Program-made: the position numbers and the translations under genes | DNA from: Inia geoffrensis | Taxonomy: Eukaryota > Chordata > Mammalia > Artiodactyla > Iniidae | NCBI GenBank assembly: GCA_036417435.1 | Contig: CM070901.1 | Coordinates: 12,266,001 to 12,330,000, forward strand | Direction: 5' to 3' | Length of the DNA stretch: 64,000 bases | Notes under the pieces: model-generated | Databases searched by the model: none | The model's input: only the letters and a program-made list of their open reading frames with translations | What the model was told of the DNA's origin: nothing | Shown: positions 1-11,547 of the stretch, piece after piece | Layout: each line of letters opens with the position of its first letter | Numbering within the stretch: the stretch's first letter is position 1

Positions 1-516
1 ACTAAACAGACTCTGGAATGGGATTTTGCTGCTGGCAGTCTACACTGCCATCACAGCCTCAGAAATCTCCTTTAAATCGGGGTGGTGGTGGTGGGGTGTT
101 CTTCATTGTGACTGCATCTCACCAACACCTCTTCCGCCACCCAGTCATGATGTTGATGTTCTCCTTTCCCTTCAATACGTTGTGACCACAAAGCATTCCT
201 GAATGTTAAATCCTATCTCAGGTAACCAATCTATGATGGTGCCTTTTCACTGTAAAAATGTAAATGGATTTCATATGTAGTGAAGAGGATATTTTACATC
301 ACTATTTTGGGGGGAAATATGTTCTGCTTCATAACTGCCGTCATGTACACAGATGGAGATAACAGAAACCAATTAATCTCAACAAAAGCTTATTTTATGG
401 ATTTCTTATATACACTCAGTGCAGAAATACAGTTAGAGACTGAGAGTCAGATAAGTGTCATTAACCAATACAATATGTTCCAAAGTACTATACTGGCCCA
501 TAGAATAACAGTTTTT
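1..516. other. Unique non-coding sequence
   Basis: No gene and no interspersed repeat is recognised. There is a short (GGT)-rich tract at about 79-98. The longest open frame (280-570, 96 codons) has no recognisable domain, and its translation looks like random AT-rich DNA. Confidence 0.6.
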
Positions 517-532
517 CTACCATGTATTTCTT

Positions 533-926
533 TTCTTTTTTCTAATTTTATTTATTTATGGCTGTGTTAGGTCTTCGTTGCTGTGCACGGGCTTTCTCTA
601 GTTGCTGCAAGTGGGAGCTGCTCTTCGTTGTGGTGTGCAGGCTTTCCCATTGCGGTGGCTTCTCTTGTGGAGCACGGGCTCTAGGGGTGCGAGCTTCAGT
701 AGTTGTGGCACGTGGGCTCAGTAGGCTTGTGGGTTCTAGAGTTCAGGCTCAGTAGGTGTGGTGCACGGGCTCAGTAGGCTTGTGGGCTCTAGAGCGCAGG
801 CTCAGTAGTTGTGGCACACGGGCTTACTTGCTCCACGGCATGTGGGATCTTCCGGAACCAGGGATCAAACCTGTGTCCCCTGCATTGGCAAGAGGATTCT
901 TAACCACTACGCCATGAGGGAAGTCC
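533..926 (-). mobile_element. CHR-type SINE, long form, minus strand
   Basis: A non-autonomous retroposon derived from a tRNA gene and copied by L1 machinery. On the minus strand the tRNA-like head is at the right (ending at 926, complement of 'gggaagtccc') and the A-rich tail is at the left (complement of the T-rich run near 533-556). The body carries the 'agttgtggc..gggct' units typical of the longer CHR-1-like class. It is flanked by a 16-bp perfect target-site duplication, ctaccatgtatttctt, at 517-532 and 927-942. At about 394 bp it is longer than the other long copies here, because of an internal tandem duplication. The family assignment rests on remembered cetacean SINE structure; the TSD is read directly. 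Confidence 0.93.
708..813 (-). repeat. Tandem duplication inside SINE body
   Basis: Two successive units, 708-762 (55 bp) and 763-813 (51 bp), each run from 'gcac..gggctcagtaggcttgtggg' through 'ctagag..caggctcagta'. A partial third unit starts at 814. The same body zone is amplified in the SINE at 40399-40770, but with a different unit length. Confidence 0.85.
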
Positions 927-942
927 CTACCATGTATTTCTT

Positions 943-3900
943 GTTCATAGGCTATTTCCAATGGTGGGAAATTTTGGTCATTATGATATAATACACATGA
1001 AAAAGGTGTGTGGTCTTGTTTTTATTGCTCATTTTTGTTAGTAGAGATACAGCATACATATTAATAATTGAATCTATGTAGGTGCTAAAAATGCTTAAGG
1101 TTTTTCTTATTTTTTTTTGACAACGGATGATTTTAGATGGCTATTCAGCATGTAAAACATTCTCTGAACCAGACAACGGTTGATTGAGCTGTTGTTCAGT
1201 GTCTCTGTAATAGTCTAAAAGAACAGCTTATGGTTTCTGGGTTCCCCAAATTACTTGGTTTCCTGGCAGGGTGTTGAAACACTTAACTAGTTTATATTAT
1301 CTCTGAAAATAAACTAGTTAAAGGAGTATCAATCCTGTGCTTTCATAAATACAATACAGAGTCCTGTCTGAAAAGGAATATGAAATATAATGTGAGTGAG
1401 CAGAAATAAATTACATTTCTTGAAAGATTATTTTATTTTGCATATTTAATTTCATAAATTCATGTATTAAATTAAAACAGTGAATTTTATATTTTTGTAC
1501 CCACTTTATAAATGAAGAAACAGAGACGCAGAATGATGTCCAACAGCTTCACAAAGGTGTACCAGAATCACGTTGAGTTTTTACTAAAACAAACAGTGCC
1601 TGGCCTCACAAATCCTTCCAATCATATCAAGAGCTGTAATCTAATTGACAATCCCACTCAACCAGGTATTCAGTAGCATTTTTCATCAAACACAGCTGGT
1701 TAATAGTTCACAGAAAATGTCTTTGTCTTAACTCAGATATCTCACATATTTTCTTGGGAAAGTTTGCCCACGTGAAACCTGTAAGCAAAAATGTCCAATA
1801 AGGCTCTGAAAACAAACCAAACAACAGACCTGGATGGTCTAAATTTTTGTCAAAGTAATATATGAAAACATTTCAGCACCCGTTTCTCAACATTGTCTAG
1901 ATGTAGACATTAGAGATGACAACATTTAGAGCATCAGGATCATGTTAAAATTTTCTCTTACAGAGCTTAATAAAATACATGAGTGAATTAGCATGAAAAA
2001 TCACTTTACATTAATGCTTCCAAGAAAATCTAGAAACCAGCTATTAGTCTGAGTTGGCAGGCATTTCTCTTACTCAAGCACGATTTTCTTTCTTTCTTTT
2101 TTTTAAACTAGAACATTCAGGAGCCTAGTTTTGGCTTCGTTGTGCTTTAGTTAATAGCTAGCAAAGGTATTTGCTTTTAAAAACATGCTCAAGGCGTTTT
2201 TACTAGATTCTGACTTGACTGAAGAAAGTATAGCTTAAGAAGAAAAGTATGTGTAGGAACATATTAAAATAAAACCCTGCTCTTCCTTCCTCTGTGACCT
2301 TGGTGTAATAACCTCATCAGTAAAATAATGCAATGTTTTCAGGGAAATTTTTCAGATTAGAAAAACTATTGCCAAAGCATGTTTCAAAACTTAGAGGAGG
2401 AACCATATGGATTGAAGCTATTAGTTTTTCTTGTTACTGTTATGGAACTATTTTCAGTTTGAATACATTTATCAATGCTTTTTTGGTAAGACATAATGTA
2501 TTACACCGAAACAAGAAATACATAAAAAAGTAATGAGATGAAAAATAACTTGAGGATGAGCATTTCTAATAAAGCTGCTTTTAAGTATGATGCAGCTTTT
2601 TGAAGTATATTTAATTTCAGCTGAGGTCAATCAATCTATGCTACTCCTAAGATTAATATGAAGTGCATCCTTGAGCATTTTTAATCATTGGAACCTAAGT
2701 GACTTTAGAGCAAAAACAAAGTTTAGATAGAAATTTTGCTACACATCAGCATTTTCTTTGAAGTTCAGAAATGCTGAGTACAAATGCCACTTATGAACCG
2801 TGTTTACACTTTAAGAAGAGAAATATAAAACACTTTTAAGAAAATACTTGTTTCAAATAGAGATAAATAAATTTGTAAATACTTTAAAATAACTAATTTG
2901 CCAATTCTTATATGAAATACATAATTTCAAAATACATCTTATGAAACTATACAGTTAAACTGCCAAGAAACAAATAATATTAAGCCGTTGTGTTTGGGAA
3001 GTGAGGCTACTGATACATATGTACTGTTGTCAATACAGAGATAGGAATTGACAAAAACAGTCAAACAACAAACACTGGTTGCATATGTGAGTAAATAAAT
3101 GAAATTGTTAAGTTATAAACATTGAAACTTTTGGGATCCTTTTGCTCTTAAGTCTAAATAAAAATTGTACCTACCACACCTTGAAGGAGACTCACAGATC
3201 TTAGGACAGCCAGAGGCCCCTTTGGGTAGAGATAGAAAAATCTGAGACTAGTCATGGAAATATGTGTAAGGAACTGAAAAAATTACTGAGCTCCAGAAAA
3301 GTACTAATAACTCAGTTGTTTTGCATAAGGTTGCAAAGTGGTTTGGTTAGTGTAAATAAACATAATGAATTTTTATTAAGGCCAGCAAACACAAGTAGTG
3401 TATTTGTATTAAATAGCTTTATAGGCCAAAATAAAAGTCATCTGAGCACTGTGTCATGCTTAGGCAGGCTTGTACTGGAATATCTTTACTTAAGTCAAAG
3501 ATGTATGTTCTTCTCTCTGGCAGAAAATATATCATAGAAAAGACAGACTAAAATCACGCTTAAGTAGGTTTTACATTGGTTCAGATGCTGAAATTTAAAG
3601 CATATAATGTCTAAACCATAATTTAAGAAATTTACATAATATGTTTTAAAGATTTGATTGCACTAAACTCTACTGTCTGGAAATATGCAACGTTTAGGAT
3701 TGGGGTGTGAGTGAGGTGAATGCCCACAGCTTGGACATGTATGGAATAGGCAGTTTGGCCTTTAATTCAGTGATAAGAATTAAAGGTAAAAAAAACATAT
3801 GTACAACTAAGATAAAAATATGCATACGAATCATCTCAAGTCATTCACAAGGTGTAGCTTTACCAAGAGAAAGGAACTGGATACCACATTTTGGCAACAT

Positions 3901-5435
3901 TTTTCTAAAGGGCATATTATATGAATATTGAATTTGACACTCTCATAAAAGCTTGCATTTTTATTTATGCTGTGTCACTAACTGCTTTTTTAATACTTTG
4001 CCTCCATAATCATTTCTTTATCCTGACAGTTTTTATAGACTAGGTTTGAAAACATTTCAAAAGATTGTTTTTCTTCTAAAAAGCAAAGAATTACAGCTGG
4101 ACTTGCAAAGTCTTGCACTTCAAAGAAATCTGATCCACTGGAATATGCAAGAAAAGTGATAAAGACTTTTTAAAAATTCAGTATATTAGATTGATCTGTA
4201 CATGTAAAATTGATTGCAGGTGTTCTCATATTGTTTTCTTTCTTAATATGAAGATAAATAATTAGGAAAGTGAGAAATCTAGAGAAATTTTCCACAATAG
4301 CTCTCAATATTTTAAGATAGTTAATTTTACATTTTCTCATTGATTTAAATAACATTTTAACTTCAACATCAGTTGTGAATATTTTATCATTTCTTTCAGC
4401 TGCTATATTTACTAGAGAGTTGCTATATTGTGCCTCTATGATTTTCTGATTGAAACTCATTGGCCTATGCTACATCCTTTGGAAAATTTCTGAGAAGCAT
4501 TATCCATCCATGTTTATCCCTTAGTATTTGAACTAGAGGAAACATACTTTCATGGGTGTGTGTGTGTGCACGTGTGCGTGTTTTACAGGGTTATATAACA
4601 ATGATAATGCTATGATCCTATGCTTTCTCTTGAAATTTATGGTCCAGGTAAACACAACTGTTTGCAACTTCTAATACACAAGGCAGTTATACATCCAACT
4701 TCTTTTAAGCAAACTGCCTGAAACAAGGTTAGTATTTTTGCATAGTATATTTTATTACAGTAAATATCTCCTAAGTCTACTTGTGAATTTAATATTCCTT
4801 TCCTTGAGATAGGCTCCTTCTTTGTCTTTATAACTTAAATATTGACCTAGTACATTTCTTTTAGCCTTTCATGAGCTTTTAAAAACCTGACCCACTCATG
4901 ACTTTAAATGTTCTACATGTACCTGAAAATTGTGTAGCATGGTTCATGTGAGGACATAAACCTCAGGAAGCTATGGGAAAGGAAGGGAGCAAAGGCAGGA
5001 AAAATATCTCTGGGCTTGTGGAATTTAGAGTCATGGTGTTTGGAGAAGCTCATTTGATCCAAGAAGTATGATCATGATTCTGCAGATTTAACAGCACCAG
5101 TAATGATCTGCAAAAATGAAATTAGATTAAGCTATTTTTTTTCAAAACACATAATATACCACTATGATTTTTCTACCATTTCGCCTCATACATTTTAGGT
5201 CATCTGATGGCTGCCCATCACCTAATGAGAAGTGTCTGATAGAAGTGATTCTCTCCATCTATTTCCTTAGAGCACTTGTGTCATTTAGGTAGAAAGACTC
5301 TATGTGTTGGTATCAGAGAGTTGATTTAAATTCTAACTTTAACTGATGTAAGCTGATATTGAGACTTTATAAATTGTGTCCTTATTTGTAAAAGTATGCT
5401 AGTTTAATAATTCAATTAAAATAATTAAATGAGAC
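943..5435. other. Unique AT-rich sequence, a few weak old repeats
   Basis: No gene seen. At about 1495-1570 the string 'cactttataaatgaagaaacagag' resembles a minus-strand MIR core. At about 2283-2330 'cctctgtgaccttgg' resembles a plus-strand MIR. Both are too decayed to assign firmly. Open frames here (for example 3262-3537 and 3707-3931 on the plus strand, 4170-4460 on the minus strand) have no domain-like composition. Confidence 0.55.
4555..4580. repeat. Imperfect (TG)n microsatellite
   Basis: A run of TG dinucleotides interrupted by 'cac' and 'cg' steps. Confidence 0.85.
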
Positions 5436-5680
5436 TTAGCATGGTACAACGGGAAGAACATAGGTTTGGGTTGTTACATGATAAAGATATTTGCCTGACT
5501 CTGATACTTATTAGCTATGTGATATTTGACAAGGAACTTGCCCTCTTGAAGCCAAAAAAAAAAAAAAAATACAACAATAGTAACATTCATGGCTGAGGAG
5601 ATGCTTTTGGATTATGTCTTTAAAGTGCCATGCACACAATGAGGCTCCACAATGGTCATTGTTACTGTTATTGTTCTTTT
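5436..5680 (+). mobile_element. MIR SINE (ancient, mammalian-wide)
   Basis: The order of motifs matches MIR: 'gaacataggtttggg', then 'ctgactctgatacttattagctatgtgatatttgacaag', then 'gtgccatgcacacaatgaggctcca', ending in a TTATTG-rich tail. A run of 16 A (about 5553-5568) interrupts the middle. Heavily diverged, as expected for an element of early mammalian age. Confidence 0.8.
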
Positions 5681-6471
5681 TTGTTATTGTTTTTGTTATT
5701 AATATTTTAAATTAAAAACTACTTGAAACTGAGGAGCCTACTGTTTGCTAATATTCTGTGTCCTTGTTTTGTTTCCTTGTTTTCCTACTTACAAATGTCT
5801 GCTTTATTAATCTCACACTTCTTTATAAGAATTTGAAATGTTAACACATGGAAAAGAGCTTGAAAATGGCAGGTGTTCTTATTATAATAAACACCCAATA
5901 TCTGTTAAACATATTAGTATGAAAGGAAATAACATAGGTAGCAGAATAAAGTCCTATTGAGAGCTTCAAAAGACAAACAGACTAAAATATTCAAATTAAC
6001 CCTATAGTTCTTTAAGATCAAAATCAATAAAAAAGAAAAAACCCACGGGCATATTTTGTATATTCTTACCCCTTCAATAGATTGCCAAATATTTTCAGCT
6101 CAAAAATTAACTAAAGTTTGATGTGTAGAAATGACAATATAGAGAATCGTTTCCTGACCTACATAGGTTTAAAATTTAAGGACACCTTTATGTATAATGA
6201 ACACATTTTCAGTTAAAATATACAGATTAATGTGTAAGTTTAAACCAATGTGAATTTTTATGCTTGGGGTATCAATTAAAGATAATAGGTCTATATTATA
6301 GAAATTTTGATACAGAACCATTATAATAAACTAGTTCATAAATAGCTGATGTTTCAAAAGTCTATAAGTGAGGATTAAACGGGGCAAATACATTTTTAGT
6401 TTCATCTTCTTACTTGTTCTGTGTACCTCACATAATTTAACAAATAAGCTTCATAAACCTTCCTTAGAGAT
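5681..6471. other. Unique AT-rich sequence
   Basis: I see no gene, RNA gene or recognisable repeat. Confidence 0.5.
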
Positions 6472-6486
6472 ACATCTCTGATTCTT

Positions 6487-6647
6487 TTCCCACTGAGGAG
6501 CACAGGCTCCAGACGCACAGGCTCAGTGGCGATGGCTCACGGGCCCAGCTGCTCCGTGGCATGTGGGATCTTCCCGGACTGGGGCACGATCCCGTGTCCC
6601 CTGCATTGGCAGGTAGACTCTCAACCACTGCGCCACCAGAGAAGCCC
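6487..6647 (-). mobile_element. CHR SINE lacking its 3' end and A-tail, minus strand
   Basis: The tRNA-like head is complete at the right (complement of 'gggcttctctggtggcgcagtg', ending at 6647). The left end stops at 'cccactgaggagcac', so about 45 bp of the usual 3' end ('..gagaggcccgcgtaccgc') and the A-tail are missing. Even so, a perfect 15-bp TSD, acatctctgattctt, sits at 6472-6486 and 6648-6662. The truncation therefore existed at or before insertion, or was produced by internal priming. Confidence 0.92.
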
Positions 6648-6662
6648 ACATCTCTGATTCTT

Positions 6663-7054
6663 AAATCTTTATGTTAGTGTACCATCACCTGACTACATAG
6701 CCTTTACATATCAAAAAGAATTTTTCTACAAGAGTACTGTTTTCATTCATACTGCAATTATCTGCATGTCTACTTTCAACATTTTAGACAATTTCTGATA
6801 GTTACTAAAGTTATCTACTCAAAATAAAATAAAACATCACTATGACAATTACACCATTTTTACTTCAGTCATTTGCTGATATTAGGTGACTACTTTCCTC
6901 ATGAATTCTTGTACATTCTGCTTTTTTCCCATCAATAACTTTAATTTTTTAAATGTGGTTTACATTAAATACATGGGTTACTGAAAGACTGCTGTAAAGA
7001 ACTATAAAATTATAAATAAATGTAATTTGTGTTTGCTGATATCTTTTGAAAACT
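6663..7054. other. Unique AT-rich sequence
   Basis: Nothing recognised. Confidence 0.5.
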
Positions 7055-7230
7055 TTTTTTCCAACTTTGTTGAGCTATAATTGACATATAACATTGGGTA
7101 AGTTTAAGCTATACATTGTAATTGGTTATATGTCTATATTGCAAAATGATTGCAACATCATTACCAAAGTAAGTCTAGTTAACATATTCATCACCATATT
7201 GTATATTTGCAAGTTGCTGAAAGAGTGTAG
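7055..7230 (-). mobile_element. Old L1 3' UTR fragment
   Basis: 'gagctataattgacatataacattg' and 'aagtctagttaacatattcatcaccat' are hallmark strings of the 3' UTR of older mammalian L1 (L1M) elements, here in minus orientation. It runs into the CA/T tract that follows. Confidence 0.75.
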
Positions 7231-7246
7231 ATTTTTGAAACTTCGC

Positions 7247-7247
7247 A

Positions 7248-7286
<39 letters not shown>

Positions 7287-7316
7287 ACATTGTTTTAATT
7301 TTTTTTTTTTTTTTTA
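7247..7316. repeat. (CA)n microsatellite followed by poly-T
   Basis: A pure CA run at about 7249-7283, then a T tract at about 7298-7315. The preceding L1 fragment may have supplied the seed sequence. Confidence 0.92.
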
Positions 7317-7404
7317 GAGAAGCGGGTCAAAGATAGAACCTTAAGAGCATCCGTATTTAACAGAGGACTGCAGAAAACTCATCTAGGAAGAAAGACTGAG
7401 AAAG

Positions 7405-7534
7405 CATAATCTTTATTTATTGTTTTGACCCCATAGCACAGCCTGTGGGATCCCAGCTCCCCAACCAGGAATCAAACCCGGGCCTTGGCAGTGAAAGTGC
7501 CAAGTCCCAACAACCAGACCACCAGGGAATTCCC
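7405..7534 (-). mobile_element. Short tRNA-type SINE, minus strand
   Basis: The complement begins 'gggaattccctggtggtctgg', continues through a B-box-like 'gggtttgattcctggt', and ends in 'aaaacaataaataaag'. It has only the tRNA-like head and an A-rich tail, without the CHR body. I could not find a convincing TSD. The 90 bp between the poly-T at 7315 and this element are not identified. Confidence 0.8.
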
Positions 7535-7769
7535 TGTTTTAACTGTTAACATTAATATATATTTGTGACCCGTGTTACTAAAGAGTCTGTGACCCAGCCC
7601 TCCATATCCATTTCCCAAATGTATCTCATATAATTTTTTTCTGAAACTTGCTTGTTGAAAGGGAAAATGGAAGGTAAATTTTAGGGCTGTGAGCAGAACT
7701 TGGCAAGGGTCAGTACTGTATTCATCCTCATCACAGGCTCCAAGAGTAGGGAAGGAAGTCTCTTCATCG

Positions 7770-7910
7770 CTGCCTAGCACAGAGCTTGGCCTGTGTGACC
7801 AAGTGCAAACTGCTAAACTATCCCTCAACTCTCCACTTGTAAAATAGGTACACTAATAGTGTCTGTCTCAAGGTTGCTCTGAAGACTAATTTAGTGGCTA
7901 AAAGCGCTAT
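7770..7910 (+). mobile_element. MIR SINE fragment
   Basis: 'cctgtgtgaccaagtgcaaa', 'ctccacttgtaaaataggtacactaatagtgt' and 'gttgctctgaagactaatttagt' follow MIR order (tRNA-like part, core, tail). Confidence 0.7.
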
Positions 7911-8020
7911 TTCAAGTTAAAATCCCATTCATCTATTTTTAAATATTTTTATAGTTAGAACATCTTATTCTCTGAATAAGTTTATGGGTCTTAAGAGGAT
8001 ACCAGGCAGAGACATGGGGA

Positions 8021-8060
8021 AACACACACACAAAACCACACCCCCCCACACACACACACT
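8021..8060. repeat. CA-rich low-complexity tract with a C run
   Basis: Interrupted (CA)n with a run of seven C in the middle. Confidence 0.85.
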
Positions 8061-9130
8061 CTTAGGTTAGTGCAAAGCACTGATAAAATACAAAAGAATA
8101 AAATAAACAAATATGCCTAGAAAACTGCCAAAGTGATTCATATGGTGTGCACCTGGATAAAGGTCTCTTTTCTAAAGGAACAGGGATATCAAGGAACTAA
8201 TATTTAGGCCAAGGAACAAAGCAGGGCTCCTTAAAGTTCTATATAACATATATGTATGTTACTTTTTCTATACTTGACAGAAAAAAGACAGGCTTGTGTT
8301 AACATGAAGAGAACGTGTACTATTTACATATTCCCTGATGGATGCATTTTTGTTTAAAAAACTCTGCTTCACTGTTCTCTGGATGAAAATTTCCATAAGT
8401 GAAATGTAAAGAAAGTTGTTTGTATCCCCTAAATAAGGTTAAAGAAAATGATAATTAGATGTTACCATGGACTCATAATTTCTGCTCCAGGAAAAGGAAT
8501 AAAAGAGGTCAAAATGACACCACTTTTATAGAAAATATGCCCTATTATTCACCACCTTTACCAAGAAAGCTGCACCAGGAGTCCTGGACATTTTGGACTC
8601 TGAAAGTCTTGTGCATGTTCACGAGGCTACTCAGGACTTTGATTAATTCTAGGCTGTGTAATCTCAGTCCTGTCAGGTGAGTTATACCATGAAGTCTGGG
8701 AGAATTTAGCCTGGGTTCACATGAAGCACATTTATTTGTACTTATTTCTTGGCTACGTTTATTTTGATGTTCTACATTAATTTGTTGTAATTTCTTTCTG
8801 AAAAATTTTATTTAGAGTTTTAGACTTGCAATAGTGGGCTGAATTGGAGGGCCCATACACAGGTATAGGCACAGTAATTTAACCTTTTAAAACTTGAAAG
8901 TTTTTAATTGCTACATCTTGAACTGGTGGGTGTTCCCATTTCATCCTCAGCCTGTTCTTTGTATTAAAAAAAAAAACTTGACTATCCCCTGAACTTATTT
9001 GATTGAGGATCCAAGGTTGATTATTGTTATGTGATCACAGCCTTGCAAAATAAGTAATATATTTTTATAAAATCTTAGATATTTCTCTATGGCTATTATG
9101 TAGTTTGGTGGAAAAACCACTTGATTGAGA
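8061..9130. other. Unique sequence
   Basis: No gene or clear repeat is recognised. The 73-codon open frame at 8459-8680 has no recognisable domain. Confidence 0.5.
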
Positions 9131-9171
9131 GTCAGATTCATTAATTCAGTGCACACAATACGGTAACATCT

Positions 9172-9288
9172 CTCTGGGTTTTTTTCGGCCGTGCAATATG
9201 CAAGATCTTAGTTCTCCAACCAGGGATTGATCCATGACCCCTGCAGTGGAAGCATGGAGTCCTAATCACTGGACCACCAGGGATGTCC
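9172..9288 (-). mobile_element. Short tRNA-type SINE, minus strand
   Basis: The complement reads 'gggacatccctggtggtcc..' at the head and runs through 'tcaatccctggttggagaac' to a short A-rich tail (T-run at 9179-9186). The flanking TSDs are similar but imperfect: 9154-9171 (cacaatacggtaacatct) and 9289-9306 (cacaatgggctaacatct). It is inserted into or beside the older MIR that follows. Confidence 0.85.
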
Positions 9289-9299
9289 CACAATGGGCT

Positions 9300-9515
9300 A
9301 ACATCTTATGAGCACTTACAATGACTAGTCATGATTCAAAGAGAATTGTATGTATAAACTAAATGAATCCTCCCAAGAATCCCAAGTAGTAGCTCCATTG
9401 TAAACATGAATAAACTGAAGCACAGTGCTGTTTAAAAACTTCCACACTCACATAGGCAGTCAGGCTCCAGAATCCACCGTCTCAACCATGATGTTACTTC
9501 TGCCTGCTTTATGCC
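9300..9515 (-). mobile_element. MIR SINE (minus strand)
   Basis: The plus strand reads as reverse MIR: 'atgagcacttacaatgac', 'aaatgaatcctcccaagaatccc', 'attgtaaacatgaataaactgaagcaca', then 'caggctccagaatccac'. Divergence is high. Confidence 0.75.
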
Positions 9516-9639
9516 CAGACGTTGATGCACTTGCCTGGTGGTCCATGGTGAGCCCTGCCCACTTAGAGCTTCACACCTGAGTTTGGTTTTCCACTTTAGA
9601 GCTATTTTTTTTTAAACAAATTTCCTTTGAAAGATGAGT

Positions 9640-9719
9640 AAATTCTAGAGTTCTACTGTACAATGTTGAAACTGTAGTTAACAATACTGTGTTGTACAAT
9701 TAAAACTATGTTAAGAGGG
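9640..9719 (+). mobile_element. Old L1 3' UTR fragment, plus strand
   Basis: 'ctgtagttaacaatactgtg' and 'gtacaattaaaactatgttaagaggg' match the sense-strand 3' UTR of older L1 elements. It breaks off at 9719 at the string that normally precedes 'gtagatctcatgttaag'. That string is found 1.15 kb away at about 10879. Confidence 0.75.
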
Positions 9720-10400
9720 CTTATTTCACGTAGCATCATGTCAGACAGTTTCATCCATGTTTTAAATATATCTTTCTTTTTTAAGGTTGAGTAATATTTC
9801 TTTATATGTCTATACTACATTTTCTTTATCCATTCATCCATCAACAGACTTTTTTTTCTTTTTTCTTACCTTGGCTATTGGCGATAATGCTGCAATGAAC
9901 ATGGGAGTGCAGATATCTCTTCAAGATCCTGATTTCAATTGTTTTGAATATATGCCCAGAAGTAAGATTGCTGGATCCTATGGTAGTTCCATTTTCACAT
10001 ATTTAATGTACATTATTTAATAAGTTGTGAGATATGCATACATCCACGGAACCATCGACACATTCAAGGCAATGAGCATATCCATAATCTCCAGACGCTT
10101 CTGCCCCCTTGCTTTGGTTATGTGTGTGTGTGTTGTGGTAAGAACACTCAACATGAGATTTGCCCTGTCAACAAAATTCTAGATGTACAGTAGTGAACTG
10201 TCGTACAGGAAATTTCTGGAAGTTGTTTATCTTGCATTACTGAAACTTTATACCTGTTGAACAACAACTCCTGTTTCTTCCTCCCCTCAACTCACCATTT
10301 TATACTTTGTTTCTATGAGTTTGACTACTTTAGAAACCTCATATAAGTGAAATTATACAGTATTTGTCCTTCTGTTACTGGCTTATTTCACTTAGCATAT
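9720..10400 (-). mobile_element. Old L1 ORF2 end and 3' UTR in permuted order, minus strand
   Basis: 9720-10010 is the antisense of the L1 ORF2 end: 'tcatccatgttttaaata', 'gctgcaatgaacatgggagtg', 'gattgctggatcctatggtag'. 10011-10400 is the antisense of the L1 3' UTR: 'gtggtaagaacactcaacatgag', 'gttgaacaacaactcctgt', 'tatgagtttgactacttta'. In a simple minus-strand insertion the 3' UTR would lie to the left of ORF2; here it lies to the right. Both parts carry 'ggcttatttcac.tagcat' at their outer edges (9718-9736 and 10380-10398). The parts may be different copies or one permuted copy. Confidence 0.7.
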
Positions 10401-10418
10401 CAATTATACATCAGTAGG

Positions 10419-10790
10419 TTCTTCCCTGGTGGTCCAGTGGTAAAGAATCTGCCTTCCAATGCAGGGGATGGGGGTTCAGCCCCTGGTCGATGAACCAAGA
10501 TCCCACATGCCATGGGGCAACTAAGCCTGTGTGCCACAACTATTGAGCTTGTGCACCTCAACAAGAGAGACTACATGCCGCAAATTACAGAGCCCACATG
10601 CCCTGGAGCCCACACGCCACAACTAGAGAGAGAAAATATGCATGCCACAACTAGGGAGAAGCCCGCACACCACAATGAAGAGACTGTGAGCCGTAACGAA
10701 AAGGTGCCGCGTGCCTAATCGAAGAGCCCCTGTGCTGCAACCAAGACCCGACGCAGCCAAAAAAATAAGGAAAATAAATAGATAAAATAA
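10419..10790 (+). mobile_element. CHR-type SINE, long form, plus strand
   Basis: The head 'ttcttccctggtggtccagtgg' is followed by B-box-like 'gggttcagcccctggtcg', then a body of repeated 'agcccacatgccacaactag' type units, 'gcaaccaagacccgacgcagccaaaaaaa' and an A-rich tail. It is intact over its whole length. I could not fix the TSD; 'tacatc' occurs near both ends. Confidence 0.88.
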
Positions 10791-10799
10791 AATAGGTAC

Positions 10800-10925
10800 A
10801 TCTCAGAGGAATTTATGGGGATTTAAAAAATATATATCTCAATAAAGCTTGCTTCTTTAAAAAAAAATTTTTTTAAAGAGTAGATCTCATGTTAAGTGTT
10901 CTTACCAAGATAAAATTTAAATTAA
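10800..10925 (+). mobile_element. Two abutting L1 3' tails, plus strand
   Basis: 'atatatatctcaataaagct' plus a nine-A run (about 10833-10868) is one L1 3' end with a polyadenylation signal. 'agtagatctcatgttaagtgttcttacc' (from about 10879) is the continuation of the L1 3' UTR that breaks at 9719. This suggests everything from 9720 to about 10870 was inserted into that 3' UTR. Confidence 0.65.
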
Positions 10926-11024
10926 AATTACAAAAGAGGACCATGATGTCTTTAATCCTTACAAATATTAAGCCACCTAAAAACAAAGAAATATATGAGG
11001 TTAACAATATTCAAATTTCTGTCA

Positions 11025-11146
11025 GTCTCATTTTCATTATCCTGAAGGCATGTCTTAATAATAACAAAACACTCTTTCTGTCTTATTATTATTAATAGGA
11101 GTGATGGCTACAGTTAATAATAACAAAACACTCTTTCTGTCTTATT
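11025..11146. repeat. Two partial inverted copies of the L1 target site
   Basis: 11025-11087 is the reverse complement of 11532-11547 joined, with one extra base, to 16977-17022. That is 16/16 plus 44/46 matches, so it spans the L1 insertion point. 11100-11146 is a second inverted copy joining 11532-11547 and the start of the right flank to 17311-17328 (18/18 match), with 'ttaa' at the join. The two copies share a 33-bp exact direct repeat (11055-11087 and 11114-11146). All matches were read by eye from the sequence. Confidence 0.88.
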
Positions 11147-11547
11147 TCTTGCTTTAAAGACAAGAAGTTAAAAACATCAAAAAAATGTATTGGGAAAGAA
11201 ACCTAATAGCAATTAATTGATTCTAGACAAAACTTTTAAAAATATCTTCTTGAAATAATCAATATATATGAATAGATATAAATATAAATACATGTATATA
11301 TAAATATAAATATTCTTACTTATGTCAGAGGTACTTGATATACTTATAACTTTAAAAATAATTGAAAAATGCCAAAAATGTAGGCATTATAGATCTTTGT
11401 GGGCTTGAAAATGATAAAATACAGATTACTTGCTTGTAAACAATAGCAACAAATGTTTGCTTTACATAAATTTTCTGCTATGTCTCTGTTATATAAGGAA
11501 ACTAATTAGAAAATTGGAAGATATTACCAGGAATAAGACAGAAAGAG

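Noticed and set aside
7472..7828. 118-codon minus-strand open frame
   Set aside because: It overlaps a short SINE and a MIR; no conserved domain.
10419..10490. tRNA-like head with A- and B-box similarity, considered as a tRNA gene
   Set aside because: It is the promoter part of a CHR SINE; it lacks a proper cloverleaf and ends in a SINE body. The same holds for the other SINE heads.
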